The position numbers and the translations under genes were made by a program. From the NCBI GenBank assembly GCA_958009055.1, contig OY253653.1, forward strand, positions 682,001 to 746,000: 64,000 nt of DNA, in the 5' to 3' direction. This document shows, piece after piece, positions 20,168 through 30,401 of the stretch (within the stretch, counting starts at the first letter, position 1; each line of letters opens with the position of its first letter). The DNA is from Choricystis sp. odSpoLacu1. Lineage: Eukaryota > Chlorophyta > Trebouxiophyceae. The notes beneath the pieces were generated by a model, which saw only the letters and a list, made by a program, of their open reading frames with translations, was not told the origin of the DNA and searched no databases.

Positions 20168-22336
20168 TCAGCCCATTCCACCCCCTGCCTTGCGCTGGGC
20201 GCGCTCGCGCTGAAAGTGGCCGCGCCCGCCGCCGTCGCGGCCGCGCCCGCCGCGGCCACGTCCTGGCAGGCGCCCCCCCCGCCCTCGGTCGGGCCCAAAG
20301 CCGGGGGGACGGGGACCGTGGTCGTTGTCGCCGTCGGAAGCGTCGTCGCCGCGATCGACCGGCGGGCCCCGGCCGCCGCCGCCGCGCCCGCCAACCGCTT
20401 GCACACGGTTGCCGCCGCGCCCCAGCCCGTGGAAGCGGGCCGCCTCCACCGCCGCGCGGTCGGCCGCCACCGCGTCCGCCACGGCGGCCCCACCACCCCT
20501 CATTTCACGCGCGCCCGCGCGTTTGTAGGCGTAGACTTTGCCGCCCGCCACCCACGCGCGGCTGCTGGGGCCGGCCTCTGTGTCGTCTTCGCCCGCGGCG
20601 GCCGCGGCGCCACCGCCGCCGTCGCTGTCGCCGTCGTCGGGTTCGTCGTCCGAGTCCCACTGAGCGTCCAGGGCGCGGGCCACGGTGGCGGCATGGTCGG
20701 CGTCGGACGCGCCGCCCAGAAAGCGCGCGAGGGAGCGCGGGACGGGGCGCGCAAACGAGCGCTCCTCGTATCGTGGTTGGGCGGTGGGCGCCGCGGTCGC
20801 CACCGCCGCCGCCGCTGGCGCAGGTGGCGGTGTGGCCAGGGCCGCGTCCAGCGACGCCAGCGCGGGGGGGAGGTCGCCATCGAGGAGTGTGGCAACGACG
20901 CGCTCAAAGGAGAAGCCGAGCGCGCGCAGGGCAGCGATGACGAAGCCACGCCCGTAGCCGGGCAGGACGTCGCCCACTTCGGCCACGCGGGCCTCGATGT
21001 CGGGCGGGTCGGAGGGAGTCGAGGTGGAGGTGGTGGCGGCCGCAGTGGCGGCAGCAGGAGGCGGCGCCAACAGAGTCTGCACATACTCCAGCTGCACCCC
21101 GTCCAGCGCCACCCTCCCCGCCACCACGGCGGCCGTCAGCACGTTGGAAAGCCCACACCGAGCGGACGCGCACGGCAGCAGGGCGCCCCCGGGGGGGGGC
21201 GCCAGCCCGCGCGGCGCGGCGGCCGCAAGGGCTCCGGTGACGGCTTCGCCGACCGCGGCGGCACCGTCCCCCGTGCCGGCGCCGGCTCCCGGGGCCAGGG
21301 CCGCGCGGACCAGGGCGCCCAGCACGTCCTGGAGCTCGGCGCGCAGGGCGGCGGTGGCGGTGAGGACCTGTGAAGGGAAAGGGGGTTGAAAACAGGTTTG
21401 AATCGTTTTTCGAGTGTCGCGCGGGGATCATGCCTGGCGACCGTGGGGGCAAAAATTGGAAAGCCGCCCTGCTATCTGCCGCGGTTGGGTCTATGTAGCG
21501 CCACAGAAAGTCGGGCCGAGCGATGGAGGACGCGTCGGCGGATCGGATTGGTGGCGCGAAAGAAAGGAACGACAAAACCCTCTCTCCTACCCATCCTCAC
21601 CTCGTCCACCCCCGTCGACGACCGCAGGGCTGCCTCCACGCGGGGCACCAGTTCATCATGCGCCGCCGCCAGCACGCCCCCAACTGCGCCCCCTTCCGCT
21701 GCCAACACAGCCTCTGCCGTGGCGGCGCGCGCGGCGGCCGCCGCGGCCAGTGTCGCCGCGCCGTCGCGCAGCAGGGCGATGGCCGTTGCCACGCCGTCCA
21801 CATCCCGGCGGCCGGCCGCGGCCCCCGCGTCGGACACGGCGGCGTCCAGGGCGTCCAGGGCGGCGGGGAGCGCGGTTTCTAGATCGTGCTCCAACGACGG
21901 CACCACGTCAAACGCGGCCGTGATCAACGCGGCCGCAGCAGATGGAGCAGTTGGCATGTACACCGCCGCCACGTCCAGCAGGCGGGGCAGGGAGAGGAGG
22001 CGGGAGGAGGCGAGCGCGTCCGCGCGCGTCGGCGGCGGCGGCGCGCCGCGCTCGGCGGCGTCGGCGGCCTGGGTCAGCACCGCCAGGCAGCGCCGGTGCA
22101 GTGTGAGTGTGGCGGCATCATTGGAGCCTGAGCCGCCGCTGTCCCAGGGGCGGCGCGCGGAGGAGAGGTACGCGTCGACCGCGGCTCCGAGTGCACACGC
22201 ACGCACGGGGTCGGCCAGACCCTGCCAAAACGCGGCCGAGTCGCAGGCCAGGGTGGAGGCTAGCACGGAGGCCGCGGTGGTGGCGTCGACGGCGGGAGGG
22301 GGGGGGGGCGGGGGGTAGCGTCGTTGGGGCCGCCAT
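20168..22336 (-). CDS. ASCC2: ASCC2-like CUE-domain protein (frame break near start)
   Basis: About 644-residue homologue of activating signal cointegrator complex subunit 2, which binds ubiquitin on stalled ribosomes and alkylation-damage sites together with the ASCC3 helicase. Exons are complement(21601..22336) and complement(20168..21367), phase 0. The CUE domain (about residues 305-350) reads DVLPGYGRGFVIAALRALGF and ATLLDGDLPPALASLD, matching the family's LPxxGxGFIxxAL and LLxGxLPPxL. The upstream helical half has FWQGLADPVRACAL and RLLDVAAVYMPTAP. The tail is acidic, then Gly/Arg-rich. ATG 22336 is out of frame with the rest by one base; removing one C from the 11-base run at 22298-22308 restores it. 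Confidence 0.8.
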
Positions 22337-22672
22337 TTGTGTCGGGGTCGGGGGGACGCTCAGGCTCTCCCCCACGCGCTTCCACGACGTGCCGACGTGG
22401 AACGCGTCAGAAGACACGCCCACACGGCCTGTGGGTTGTCCGGGGTCCCCACCCGCGCGCCGGCCGTTTGTGGGAGAGAAAAGGAAACGCGTTTTTTTGT
22501 GGGCTCCCACAACGACGGCAGAGCGGGAAGCGTAACGCGCCCACCGCGCGCCCAATTTCCCCTCGCGCCTCCCCCCCAGACGGCCATGAAGTGAAGCCCC
22601 CCACTCCGTGTGCACTCACTCAACCACACGCACCCTCACGCGGGTGAATCGCGCCCGCGCGTCCCTTAATCC
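22337..22672. promoter_or_regulatory. divergent promoter region ASCC2 / bromodomain gene
   Basis: 336-nt gap between divergent starts. It is GC-rich with no recognisable element. No alternative exon is convincing. Confidence 0.4.
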
Positions 22673-25177
22673 ATGACGACCCCGGACCCCGCGGCGCTGC
22701 CAGCGCCGCGCGGCGGGGGGGACGCTCCGGAGCCAGGCGCCCCGGATCCCCAGTGCGTCAAGCACGAGGCACATGCTGGGCAGGCCCCTGGGCGGGCGCC
22801 AGCGTCTGCCAACGGCGCCCCCCCCCTTAACGGCGACGCGCCGCCGCCCCCCGCCCAGGAAGCCCCCCCCGGCGCGCCCCCCCTCCCCCCGCCCCTGCCC
22901 TCCATGCCGCCGTCCGCACGGTCTGCCGCGGACACGCTGGCCTCTCTGCTGGCCGACGTGGCGCGCACCGACGTGGAGGGCTACTTTGCGGCGCCCGTGT
23001 CGGAGGCCCTGGTCCCCGGCTACCACGCCGCCATCCAGACCCCCATGTGCTTCTCCCGCATGCGGGCCAAGCTGTATGCGGGCCACTACACGACGTGGGG
23101 CGCGGTGAGCGCCGACTTTGAGTTGATCTGTGCGAACGCGACGAGCTTCAACCGGCGCAAGTCGCGTGTGCACCGCGCCGCCCTGGCGCTGCAACGGTCT
23201 GGGCGGCGCACCCTGGTGGCGAGGGAGGCGGAGGGACGGGCCGCCATCGTGGCGCTGCACCCGGATGGCGCGGAAGGGGTGGCCGCGGACGAACGCGCGG
23301 CCGCTGAACAAGCTGCCGCGGCCGCAGCCGCGGCCGCAGCCGCCGCCGCCGCCCGCCGTGCCGAGCGTGAAGCTGCGCGCGCGGCTGCTGCGGCCGCTGC
23401 CGTCGCCATGGGCGCCCCTCGCGCCCCGCGCGCCGCATCGGCGTCGCCGTCGCTCGCGTCGCGCGCAGACGGGGTGGCCGCCTTTCCGTGCGACTACGTC
23501 GACGCCGCCGATGCGGCCGACGCGGCCGCCTGCCTGCTGCTGCCGTCGGACGAGGATGATGGGGCGAGCTCGTTTTCGGATACAGCGTCCGAAGGTGAGC
23601 GCGCGCGCGGCGTTGCGCTGCCGTGGGGCGAGTGGGCGGGGCGCCCTGTGGACGTCGACCGCGATGGTGACGCATCTGACGGCAATGATGACGCTGCTCC
23701 CGGCCCGTCCGTGGCCACCGGCGACGCGGCAGCACCCTCGGCCAGTGGCGACGGCGGCGCACTGCCGCCGCCGCGCGCGCTCGAGTGGCGCCTGCGCTGG
23801 CTGCAGCTGCGCATGCGCCACTTGAGGCGGTTGGAGGCACACTATGTCAAGGAGGTGGAGGCGGCCACCGTGGCGGAGCAGGCGGGCGGCAAGGGCGCGG
23901 CAGCAGATGCTGCGCCGCCGCCGCCGCCGGCCACCGACGCACCAGCGCCGACCGAAGGCGACGACGCCACCCCCATGGACGGCGTGGCAGCGACAGGCAA
24001 AGCGAGCGATGCTGGTGCTGGCGTCGCTGACGGCGCCGCCGCAGCCTCTCGCCCGCGCACGTACGCCCGCCACCCGCGTGTCGCCACGCTGCCCACAGCC
24101 GCCCTCCTCGCCCACCCCTACTTTGCCGCCCTGTTGGGCACGCCCCGTGCCCCTCGCGTGCCGCCGCCGCCCCCGCTGGCGGATGCGGCCTCGTTTCCCG
24201 CGGTGGCGCACGCCGCGCTGGAAGCGTGCGAGCGGTATCTCGCCCACCTCAAACTCTTGCTGGCTCCACCCCGCCTCGGCTCCGCCGCCACCACGGGCGG
24301 CCGCGTCGGTAGTGGCCGCACCGCTGCTGGCCGTGGCCGCGGCCGCCCCCCCGGGTCGGGCGGCCGCGTCGGCGGCGCCCCCCTGCGCGGCGCGCCGCGC
24401 GCCGACCGCCCCAAGCGCGCGCGCCGCGCCGACTTTGGCGACCTGGGGGACGTCGTCCTGCATGCCGGCGGCGCAGGCGGCGTCCGCATCGAGCGCCCCC
24501 GCGTCGCCAACATCACGGTGCCAGGGGTGCGGGAGGTCGAGCCCGCCACCCTCGCCGCACGCGCGGCCACGGTCGCTGCTCTGCGCGCGCACGCCGACAC
24601 CGCGGGCGCGGACGCGCCCCTGCCCCCCTCCCTGGCCGACGCCCTGGCGGCTGCCGACGAGGACGCGGGGGGCGCCCCTTGGTCTGCATCGGAGGACACC
24701 GACGACGACGCGTACGAAAAGCGGCACGCAGTGCTCGAGGCGGAGGAGCGCGCGCGGTTTGTGGGGGCGGTGGCGCCCACCACCGCCACCGCCGCCGACA
24801 AATCCACTGCAGCGGGTGGCGGCGGTGACGCCCCACCCGCCGCCGACAAGTCGGGCGCGTCGGGCGGCAACAAGCGCGACCGGGACGGCAGCGTCGGCGG
24901 CGCGCGGCGCCCCGGGTCAGAGCGCGGCGCCCCGCGCTCTGTGCCGACGCGCGGGGGGGCGCGCCCTGCTCCCGCGGATGACGATGCGTCCACCGACACA
25001 CCGCGCCCTGCGTCGCCCGTGCTGGAGCCGGCGTCGCCCCGGCTGCGCAGCGCGGCGGGGGTGGCCAGAGGCAAGCCTATGGCCAGGGATCGGCGCATGA
25101 CGCGGGGGGGGGCGCTGCCGCTGCCGCCGCCCCCTGAGCGGCGGGCGACGCGGGGGCGGTCTGCGTCAGCGAGATGA
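22673..25177 (+). CDS. bromodomain protein
   Basis: 834-residue intronless protein with one bromodomain at about residues 85-175: VARTDVEGYFAAPVSEALVP, GYHAAIQTPMCFSRMRAKLY and the acetyl-lysine loop CANATSFNRRKSRVHRAAL, with the conserved Asn in CANATSF. The usual ZA-loop PMD is PMC here. The rest is low complexity: an Ala-rich coiled region (about 210-250), acidic Ser patches (SDEDDGASSFSD, SASEDTDDDAYEKRHAV), and basic AT-hook-like GRGRGRPPG and KRARRADFGDLGDV near residues 560-600. This points to a nuclear acetyl-histone reader. It resembles plant BRD7/9-like proteins only in the bromodomain, so no symbol is assigned. Confidence 0.75.
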   Translation: MTTPDPAALPAPRGGGDAPEPGAPDPQCVKHEAHAGQAPGRAPASANGAPPLNGDAPPPPAQEAPPGAPPLPPPLPSMPPSARSAADTLASLLADVARTDVEGYFAAPVSEALVPGYHAAIQTPMCFSRMRAKLYAGHYTTWGAVSADFELICANATSFNRRKSRVHRAALALQRSGRRTLVAREAEGRAAIVALHPDGAEGVAADERAAAEQAAAAAAAAAAAAAARRAEREAARAAAAAAAVAMGAPRAPRAASASPSLASRADGVAAFPCDYVDAADAADAAACLLLPSDEDDGASSFSDTASEGERARGVALPWGEWAGRPVDVDRDGDASDGNDDAAPGPSVATGDAAAPSASGDGGALPPPRALEWRLRWLQLRMRHLRRLEAHYVKEVEAATVAEQAGGKGAAADAAPPPPPATDAPAPTEGDDATPMDGVAATGKASDAGAGVADGAAAASRPRTYARHPRVATLPTAALLAHPYFAALLGTPRAPRVPPPPPLADAASFPAVAHAALEACERYLAHLKLLLAPPRLGSAATTGGRVGSGRTAAGRGRGRPPGSGGRVGGAPLRGAPRADRPKRARRADFGDLGDVVLHAGGAGGVRIERPRVANITVPGVREVEPATLAARAATVAALRAHADTAGADAPLPPSLADALAAADEDAGGAPWSASEDTDDDAYEKRHAVLEAEERARFVGAVAPTTATAADKSTAAGGGGDAPPAADKSGASGGNKRDRDGSVGGARRPGSERGAPRSVPTRGGARPAPADDDASTDTPRPASPVLEPASPRLRSAAGVARGKPMARDRRMTRGGALPLPPPPERRATRGRSASAR

Positions 25178-25319
25178 TGAGTACGGAGGAGTGTGAATAG
25201 AGTGAGAGAGCGCATGGTGTGGGAGAGAGGGGAGAGGTTTGGAGAGAGTTTCCTTTAACGTGTGTTTTTACACCCCACAAAGCACCATTAAAAAGCGAGT
25301 GCTGTCCCATTTTTCATCA
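25178..25319. other. convergent 3' gap
   Basis: 142-nt AT-richer gap between converging stops. No feature is seen. Confidence 0.4.
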
Positions 25320-26930
25320 TCACGCGTGGTGCAGCGCCAGGCCCGCGCCACCGCCCCCCACCCTCGCCGCTGCGGTCGCCAGCGGCTCCGCCCCCCCGGC
25401 CGCCGGCACCACAAACCCAGTGTCAGGCGCCACACACACCGCCGCCAGCCCTGCCAGCAGTTCAGCCGCTCCAGACGCCATGGCACCCGCGGGCGGCAGA
25501 GCGTCCACCGCGGCGTCCGCTGCCGCCGCGACCGCGGGTGGCGGCGCGCTCGAGCCGCACTCAACCGTCAGCGGCAAGCGCTCGTCGCCCGCCGCCAGGC
25601 GGCGACCCAGCAGCACGGCCACACCGTCCGCGTCGGCGGGGCGCAGCAGGTAGTGGGCGGCGAGGGAGCGGGCGGTGGCGGTGGTCACGTCTTGGGAGCT
25701 GGCGACGACGAGCGCGGCGGAGCGCGACCGCAGGGACGCCGCCAGCGCGGCCAGGGGGGGGTCGCCACCATCGTCAGCCACCAGGTAAAAGGGCGTACCA
25801 AACAGGAGGCCATCGTTCGCGGCGGCCAGGGGCAGCATGCCGACGGCGGTGAGGTTCACACGTGCCACGCACGGCGCGCCCAGCTCGCACGACGGCAGCA
25901 CCGCGTCCCCGCCTGGCGGGTCGCGCACGCGGGCCGCTTTGGCCGAAATCTTGAGGGGTAGACCCCCCACGTCCATGTGGCGGGCGCCCTGTGTGCACGC
26001 GGTGAGCGCGAGGGGCGCGCGTGTGGACGCGCACAACGCGCCCGCCCACCCTCCGCCTTGGGCGGCGATTGGCGCACCGTGGCAGGGGCACAGAGGGCGG
26101 CGCGCCAGCAGTCCGTCCAGGGGCAGTACCTCGGTTTGAGCCAGCAGGGGCACGACAAAGGGGGGGGTGCCAGCGCGGCCTCCCAGTGTGAGCGTCGCGG
26201 CGCGCGCGTCGCCGCCCACCACGTCCCGTGCCACCACGCCCCCCCACGCTGCCAGGGCGTGCGGGTCGGGGGGGACCACGGAGACGACGGCGCCGTCCCA
26301 GGGTTCCAGGCCGGCGTCAAAGGCGGCCAGGGTGGCCACCGTGGCCGCAGCCTCGGCGCCCGCGCCGAGGGCGAGCGCCACAAACGCGACCGACGCGCCA
26401 CGCGCGGTGGCGGCACCCAGGGCAGATTCGTAGGCGGGCGTGTCGGCAAACGAGGGGGCCAGCACGTAGATGGAGGCGCCACGCGAGGAGAGGTCGACGA
26501 CTGCGCGCAGAGCAGACGAGGTGCGTGCGGCGTCGACGGGGGAGGGGGCGGGGATGCAGGAGGGCAGGGTGGATGTCTTGACCATCCAGTCGCGCAGGTC
26601 GAGGGTGGGGGCGGGTTTGACGAGGACCTGGTGAAGGGGGGTGGCGGAGGTGAGGAGGAAAGCCTTCCCTCCCCCCCACACACCACACACACTCGTTCAC
26701 CCTCGGACGCCTCCCCAACACCCATCGACAACCTGCATGCGAACCCTCAACCGGTCCCCGCCCGCCGCCACCGCGCACAGCCCCAGCCGGCGCGGCGGCG
26801 CGCCGCGCGCGCGCGCGCCAAACGCGACGCGTGCCGCCACCATGCGCAGGGCGGCACCGACTTCGGTCGCGGCGTCAGGGGGGAGTGGGGCGAGCAGGAA
26901 GATGGATTCGCGTGGGGTGGGGGTGGTCAT
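25320..26930 (-). CDS. unknown 501-residue protein with a CHGxP motif
   Basis: Exons complement(26733..26930) and complement(25320..26627) join in phase 0 across a 105-nt intron; the donor is CAG/GTTGTC. I do not recognise the family. The N-terminus ESIFLLAPLPPDAATEVGAA, with later ALRAVVDLSSRGASIYVLAP and TARGASVAFVALALG, alternates strands and helices like a von Willebrand A or Rossmann-type fold. The middle carries LDGLLARRPLCPCHGAPIAA and APLALTACTQGARHMDVGG, a possible Cys/His metal site. The C-terminus has NDGLLFGTPFYLVADDGG and TARSLAAHYLLRPADADG. Composition and hydrophobic pattern look like a folded protein. Function unknown. Confidence 0.65.
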
Positions 26931-27026
26931 GGTGTGGTGTGGTGTGGAGGGTCGTTGGTACTCTTCAGGGATGAAAGTTTTCAACAACTGTAAGAACTTG
27001 GCTTTTTCACTTACTCCCCTATACTC

Positions 27027-27617
27027 TCACCGCCTCCCACCCTTCACCCTCCCCGCCACTCCATCCACCACGTCCACAATGCTGGTCGCATCACCATGCA
27101 CGTATGGCTGCAAAACCTCAAAGTCGGCGTCCGCCACCACGGCCGCCAGGGTGGCGGGCGTCGCGGCGATCAGCACGTTCTCACTTGCGAGCGCGTCGGC
27201 CAGTTCAGCCTGGTGGTTGTGCATGAGGGACGCGTTGGGCACGGCCACCACGGTGCAGCTCGCGGTCAGAGCTTCAAACAGGGAGCCCGCGCCCGCGTGC
27301 GAGATGACGAGGGAGGCAGACTGGAACCTGTCTGCGAGCGAGGGTTCGTAATCAAACCAGGCGACGTGCAGGCCGCGCGCTGTCACGCCCGACGCAGCCC
27401 CGCCCGGCAGCAGGCCGGTCGGGGGGCGGGAAGACGCACCCGCGCCCGCCTGGACGGCGATATGGGTGTAGCCGCGGGTTAGCAGGGCTGCCTCGAACTC
27501 CGGGTCATCGACCGCGTCCACCAGGGCGTCAAACTTGGTGGTGCCGACCGTGACAAAGGCGGTGAGGCCGGTGGTGGGCGTGGTTGACCGCGCAGAGCGG
27601 CGTGTGGATGGTGGCAT
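27027..27617 (-). CDS. ALG13: ALG13, UDP-GlcNAc transferase catalytic subunit
   Basis: 196-residue GT28 C-terminal-type glycosyltransferase subunit. With membrane-bound ALG14 it adds the second GlcNAc to dolichol-linked GlcNAc at the ER surface. Visible blocks are AFVTVGTTKFDALVDAV, GYTHIAVQAGAGAS, AWFDYEPSLADRFQSASLVI, the nucleotide-binding SHAGAGSLFEALTASCTVVA and VPNASLMHNHQAELADAL, ending with ADFEVLQPYVHGD. Length and order match short ALG13 proteins. Intronless. ATG 27617 has A at -3 and lies 25 nt after the CSL4 stop on the same strand, so the two may share a transcript. Confidence 0.92.
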   Translation of the reverse strand: MPPSTRRSARSTTPTTGLTAFVTVGTTKFDALVDAVDDPEFEAALLTRGYTHIAVQAGAGASSRPPTGLLPGGAASGVTARGLHVAWFDYEPSLADRFQSASLVISHAGAGSLFEALTASCTVVAVPNASLMHNHQAELADALASENVLIAATPATLAAVVADADFEVLQPYVHGDATSIVDVVDGVAGRVKGGRR

Positions 27618-27642
27618 CGTGTTTTTTTGTTTCGTTCTCTGT
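27618..27642 (-). other. 25-nt CSL4-ALG13 inter-ORF junction
   Basis: Read on the minus strand, this A-rich spacer contains GAACGAAAC followed by an A run and CACG before the ALG13 ATG. There is no room for a normal promoter plus terminator. Confidence 0.6.
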
Positions 27643-28520
27643 TCAGGTCGATTTGGCGACCTTGCGTTTCTCGACAGCCCGCGTGACGGGGCACCGCATT
27701 TCACACCAGGACAACGGCTCCAAAGGGGCGCCCGACGCGGCAGCCGTGGCGTGCACCACGCCCAGGGCGTCGTCCGCCGTGGACAGGTGGTAGGAGCGCG
27801 CGTCGCCGAGGGAGGACACGCGCGCGCGCACGATGTCGCCCGGCAGGAAGCAGGCGGGGATGGACACGGAGTCGACTTCGGTGGTGCGCACGTCTTGGGC
27901 GCTGGTGGTGGTGAAGGAGAGGGGGTTGGCGAGTGGTGGAGGATGACGGCAAACAGTGACGCGCTAGCCCACCCCCCCCTTTCACCTCTCCTCACTGCTC
28001 ACCGAATCACGCCCGACAGAGGCTGCACCAGGGGCACGTCGCCCACGCACACTATGTCGACGGAGGCGAGGCGAGGGTTGATGCGCAGCACCTGTTGAGA
28101 GAAAGGAGTGCGTGTGTGAGCGTTTGGGCGCACTAGACACGAATCACCACACACACGGCACAACACAACCCACGCACCTTGCACGTCACCACGTCGCCCG
28201 GTTTCAGCGCGACGGCGGCAGCGCCCGCACGGCGGACGGACACGGTCGGCCGGGCGTCGCCGTCGGGGGCGGCTTCAGAGACTGGGTCCACGTGCACGCG
28301 GCCCAGCAGGGAGGCGACGACGAGGCCTGTGTCGTCGACGTAGGTGCCGGGGCCGGGGGCGTGGGTGGCCTGGGAAGGGAGGGAGGGGGAGGGGGAAAGG
28401 GTTGGCGGCCCCAATCGGGGTCGGGCTAGTGGGGGGAGGCAGAGCGCCCCATTCGCCCACTGTCGAACTGCTGAGACTCACTGCTGAGAACAGGACGTCG
28501 CCAGGGCAGGCGGCAGCCAT
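27643..28520 (-). CDS. EXOSC1: CSL4, exosome cap subunit
   Basis: 192-residue homologue of exosome subunit CSL4. Four exons: complement(28482..28520), (28178..28369), (28003..28091) and (27643..27901), with introns of 112, 86 and 101 nt; all phases agree. The N-terminal MAAACPGDVLFS plus GPGTYVDDTGLVVASLLGRV matches the family's PGE...GTY...GYI.SSLAG. The S1-like RNA-binding part reads LKPGDVVTCK joined to VLRINPRLASVDIVCVGDVP, then IRAQDVRTTEVDSV. The C-terminal zinc-ribbon-like part has FLPGDIVRARVSSLGDA and PLSWCEMRCPVT. The start context is weak (T at -3). Only one internal ATG occurs in the spliced frame, and it is in frame. Confidence 0.93.
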
Positions 28521-28671
28521 GCAGAGGGCGCGGCCGGAGTGCGCGGCGGAGAGGAGAAAAAAGCTTTTGACACGCTGGTTAGGAGTGACTCGACACTCAA
28601 TCTGCCACCCATTCCCTCCCCACTATCACAACCTACGCCCGTCGCCCGCCCTCCGCCCTCGCACGCACACC
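28521..28671. promoter_or_regulatory. divergent promoter CSL4(-ALG13) / MGST3
   Basis: 151-nt gap between divergent starts. It would be the only promoter for CSL4 and, if dicistronic, for ALG13. Confidence 0.4.
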
Positions 28672-29127
28672 ATGCCCTCCCTCCCCTTCCTCTTCAAGCC
28701 CGCTCCCGCCGCGCCCGGCCTCGCCCTCACGCGCGACCACGGCCTCGTGCTCCTCGTCGCCGCCGCCAACGTGCTTGTGTGCAATTTCTGGATGGCGTTC
28801 CGCGTCGGTGCTGCCCGCAAGCAGCACGGCGTGTCCTACCCTAACATGGTGGGCCCCGACGCCTTCAACTGTGTGATGCGTGGGCACCTCAATTCGTTAG
28901 AACAACAACCCGCCGCCCTGGCGCTGCTCATCCTGGCGAGTGCCGTCTGCCCCCGCTTTGCGGCTGCCGCGGGTGCCGTGTGGGTTGTGGGCCGTGTCTT
29001 TTATTTCCTCGGCTACAGCACTGGCGAGCCCGCTAAGCGTATGTGGGGCGCGTGGAGCCACTTTGGCACGCTGGCCGAGATTTTCATCATTGTGAAGGTG
29101 GGTCTGAAGCTCGTGACGCGCGGTTGA
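28672..29127 (+). CDS. MGST3: MGST3-like MAPEG membrane protein
   Basis: 151-residue MAPEG-family integral membrane protein resembling microsomal glutathione S-transferase 3. Four hydrophobic segments are visible. The signature loop reads FNCVMRGHLNSLEQQP (family FNCxxRxHxNxLE), after WMAFRVGAARKQHGVSYPNM. The last part has GRVFYFLGYSTGEPAKR, the conserved Tyr-rich GYSTGxPxKR. Members conjugate glutathione or reduce lipid hydroperoxides at the ER membrane. Intronless; ATG 28672 is preceded by CACC, a good context. Confidence 0.92.
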   Translation: MPSLPFLFKPAPAAPGLALTRDHGLVLLVAAANVLVCNFWMAFRVGAARKQHGVSYPNMVGPDAFNCVMRGHLNSLEQQPAALALLILASAVCPRFAAAAGAVWVVGRVFYFLGYSTGEPAKRMWGAWSHFGTLAEIFIIVKVGLKLVTRG

Positions 29128-29192
29128 ACAGGAGTGGAGGAACCACCGTCACCAAAGCTGGGTCGTGGCGCCGTTGAAGCGGCTGCCGGTGG

Positions 29193-29223
<31 letters not shown>

Positions 29224-29528
29224 CGAGGAGGAGAAGGAATGAAACGAATGAAACACACGCGCTGGTGTTGGACCCCCCCTCTCGACACCACGCTTCTCCC
29301 CCTGTTGTTTTTCCGTTGGTTTTTGACGTCGACACGTTGCACCAGTGTCGACGCATGTTTTGGGGTGGTTGCGGTGCCCCTCCCCGCCCCAGGGGAGGGC
29401 GTGCCGCGCGGTCTTTTGAAGAGTTGTCAACACAAAACCACTTCACTCCCCCCCAACGACCCCCTCTCCCCCTTGTCTCCACGCCTCGACACCCTCGCGA
29501 CACACAAAAGTGTCCCACACCTCCAACC
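29128..29528 (+). other. intergenic region with GGC/GGT repeat
   Basis: 401 nt between the MGST3 stop and the Mini-III start. A GGY trinucleotide repeat spans about 29187-29223. The rest should hold the Mini-III promoter. An open frame crosses part of it but shows no protein-like pattern. Confidence 0.4.
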
Positions 29529-30273
29529 ATGCGAGCAAGCCTCCTTCTCCCCACCCCCACCACCCCCGCGCGCCGCGCATTGCGGCGGCCGTGCGCGGCA
29601 GCCGACGTGCGCGGCTTTGGGCCGCGCCCGCTGCAGGACGGGGACGGTGAGTGTCATGGCAGTGTCGTGGTTGGCTTGTGACTATGTGTGTGGAGAGGCG
29701 CGAGGCAGAGAGTCTGAAATGCCCCTCTCCCCTCCCCCCCCCCTTCCTCCTCCCTCAGCTTCTGGCCCGGCCGCCCTCCCCCCTCCCCCCTCCCTCGCCG
29801 GCTTGTCGGTGCGCGCCAACTGGAACGCCACCTCCCTCGCCTTCCTGGGGGACGCCGTGTGGGAGCTGTACGCGCGGCGTGCCCATTTCTTTCCGCCGGC
29901 GAGGACGACCGTCTACTGCGACGCGGTCACCGAGTGCGTGCGCGCAGAGGCGCAGGCCGCTGCCCTGGACACCCTGCTGGCGGGGCCCTTGCTGACCGAG
30001 GAAGAACGGGACGTGGTGCGGTGGGGCAAGAATGCGCGGGTGAGCGTGCCGAAGAGGTTTGCGGGGGCGGGCCCCCACGCCGCGACGTACCGTTCGGCCA
30101 CCGCAGCAGAAGCCCTTGTCGGCTGGCTCTACTTGACGCGTCCGTCCCGGCTGGCTGCTGTCATGGAGTATGTGGGGCTGGGAGGGCCGGCAGATGTGGA
30201 GGCTGCGCTGCTGGCCGCGAAGCGCAGCGACGGGGGAGGAGCGAGCAACGACGGCGGCAAAAAGGGAGAATGA
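29529..30273 (+). CDS. Mini-ribonuclease III-like plastid protein
   Basis: 210-residue Mini-RNase III (single RNase III domain, no dsRBD). Plant homologues act in chloroplast rRNA and intron RNA maturation. Exons 29529..29646 and 29759..30273 join in phase 1. The N-terminus MRASLLLPTPTTPARRALRR is a plastid-type transit peptide. The catalytic helix is NATSLAFLGDAVWELYARR, with the conserved Asp, followed by the dimer-type segment VRWGKNARVSVPKRF, AATYRSATAAEALVGWLYL (the downstream acidic helix, Glu in AAEALVGWLYL) and VMEYVG. All family blocks are present, so activity is likely. The C-terminus is a Gly/Ser/Lys tail. Confidence 0.9.
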
Positions 30274-30401
30274 CAGACGTTAGGGAATCACCGCGCGCGG
30301 GGGACTGGACTGTTACATGAGAAAAAAACACAGTGTTAGCATTTTTTATACGACGGGAGAGAGGCAGAGACATGAACAAATCAACGGTGTACACACACAC
30401 C

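Noticed and set aside
22616..24727. Minus-strand frame of 703 codons opposite the bromodomain gene
   Set aside because: Composition is a Gly/Arg/His shadow; the bromodomain is on the plus strand.
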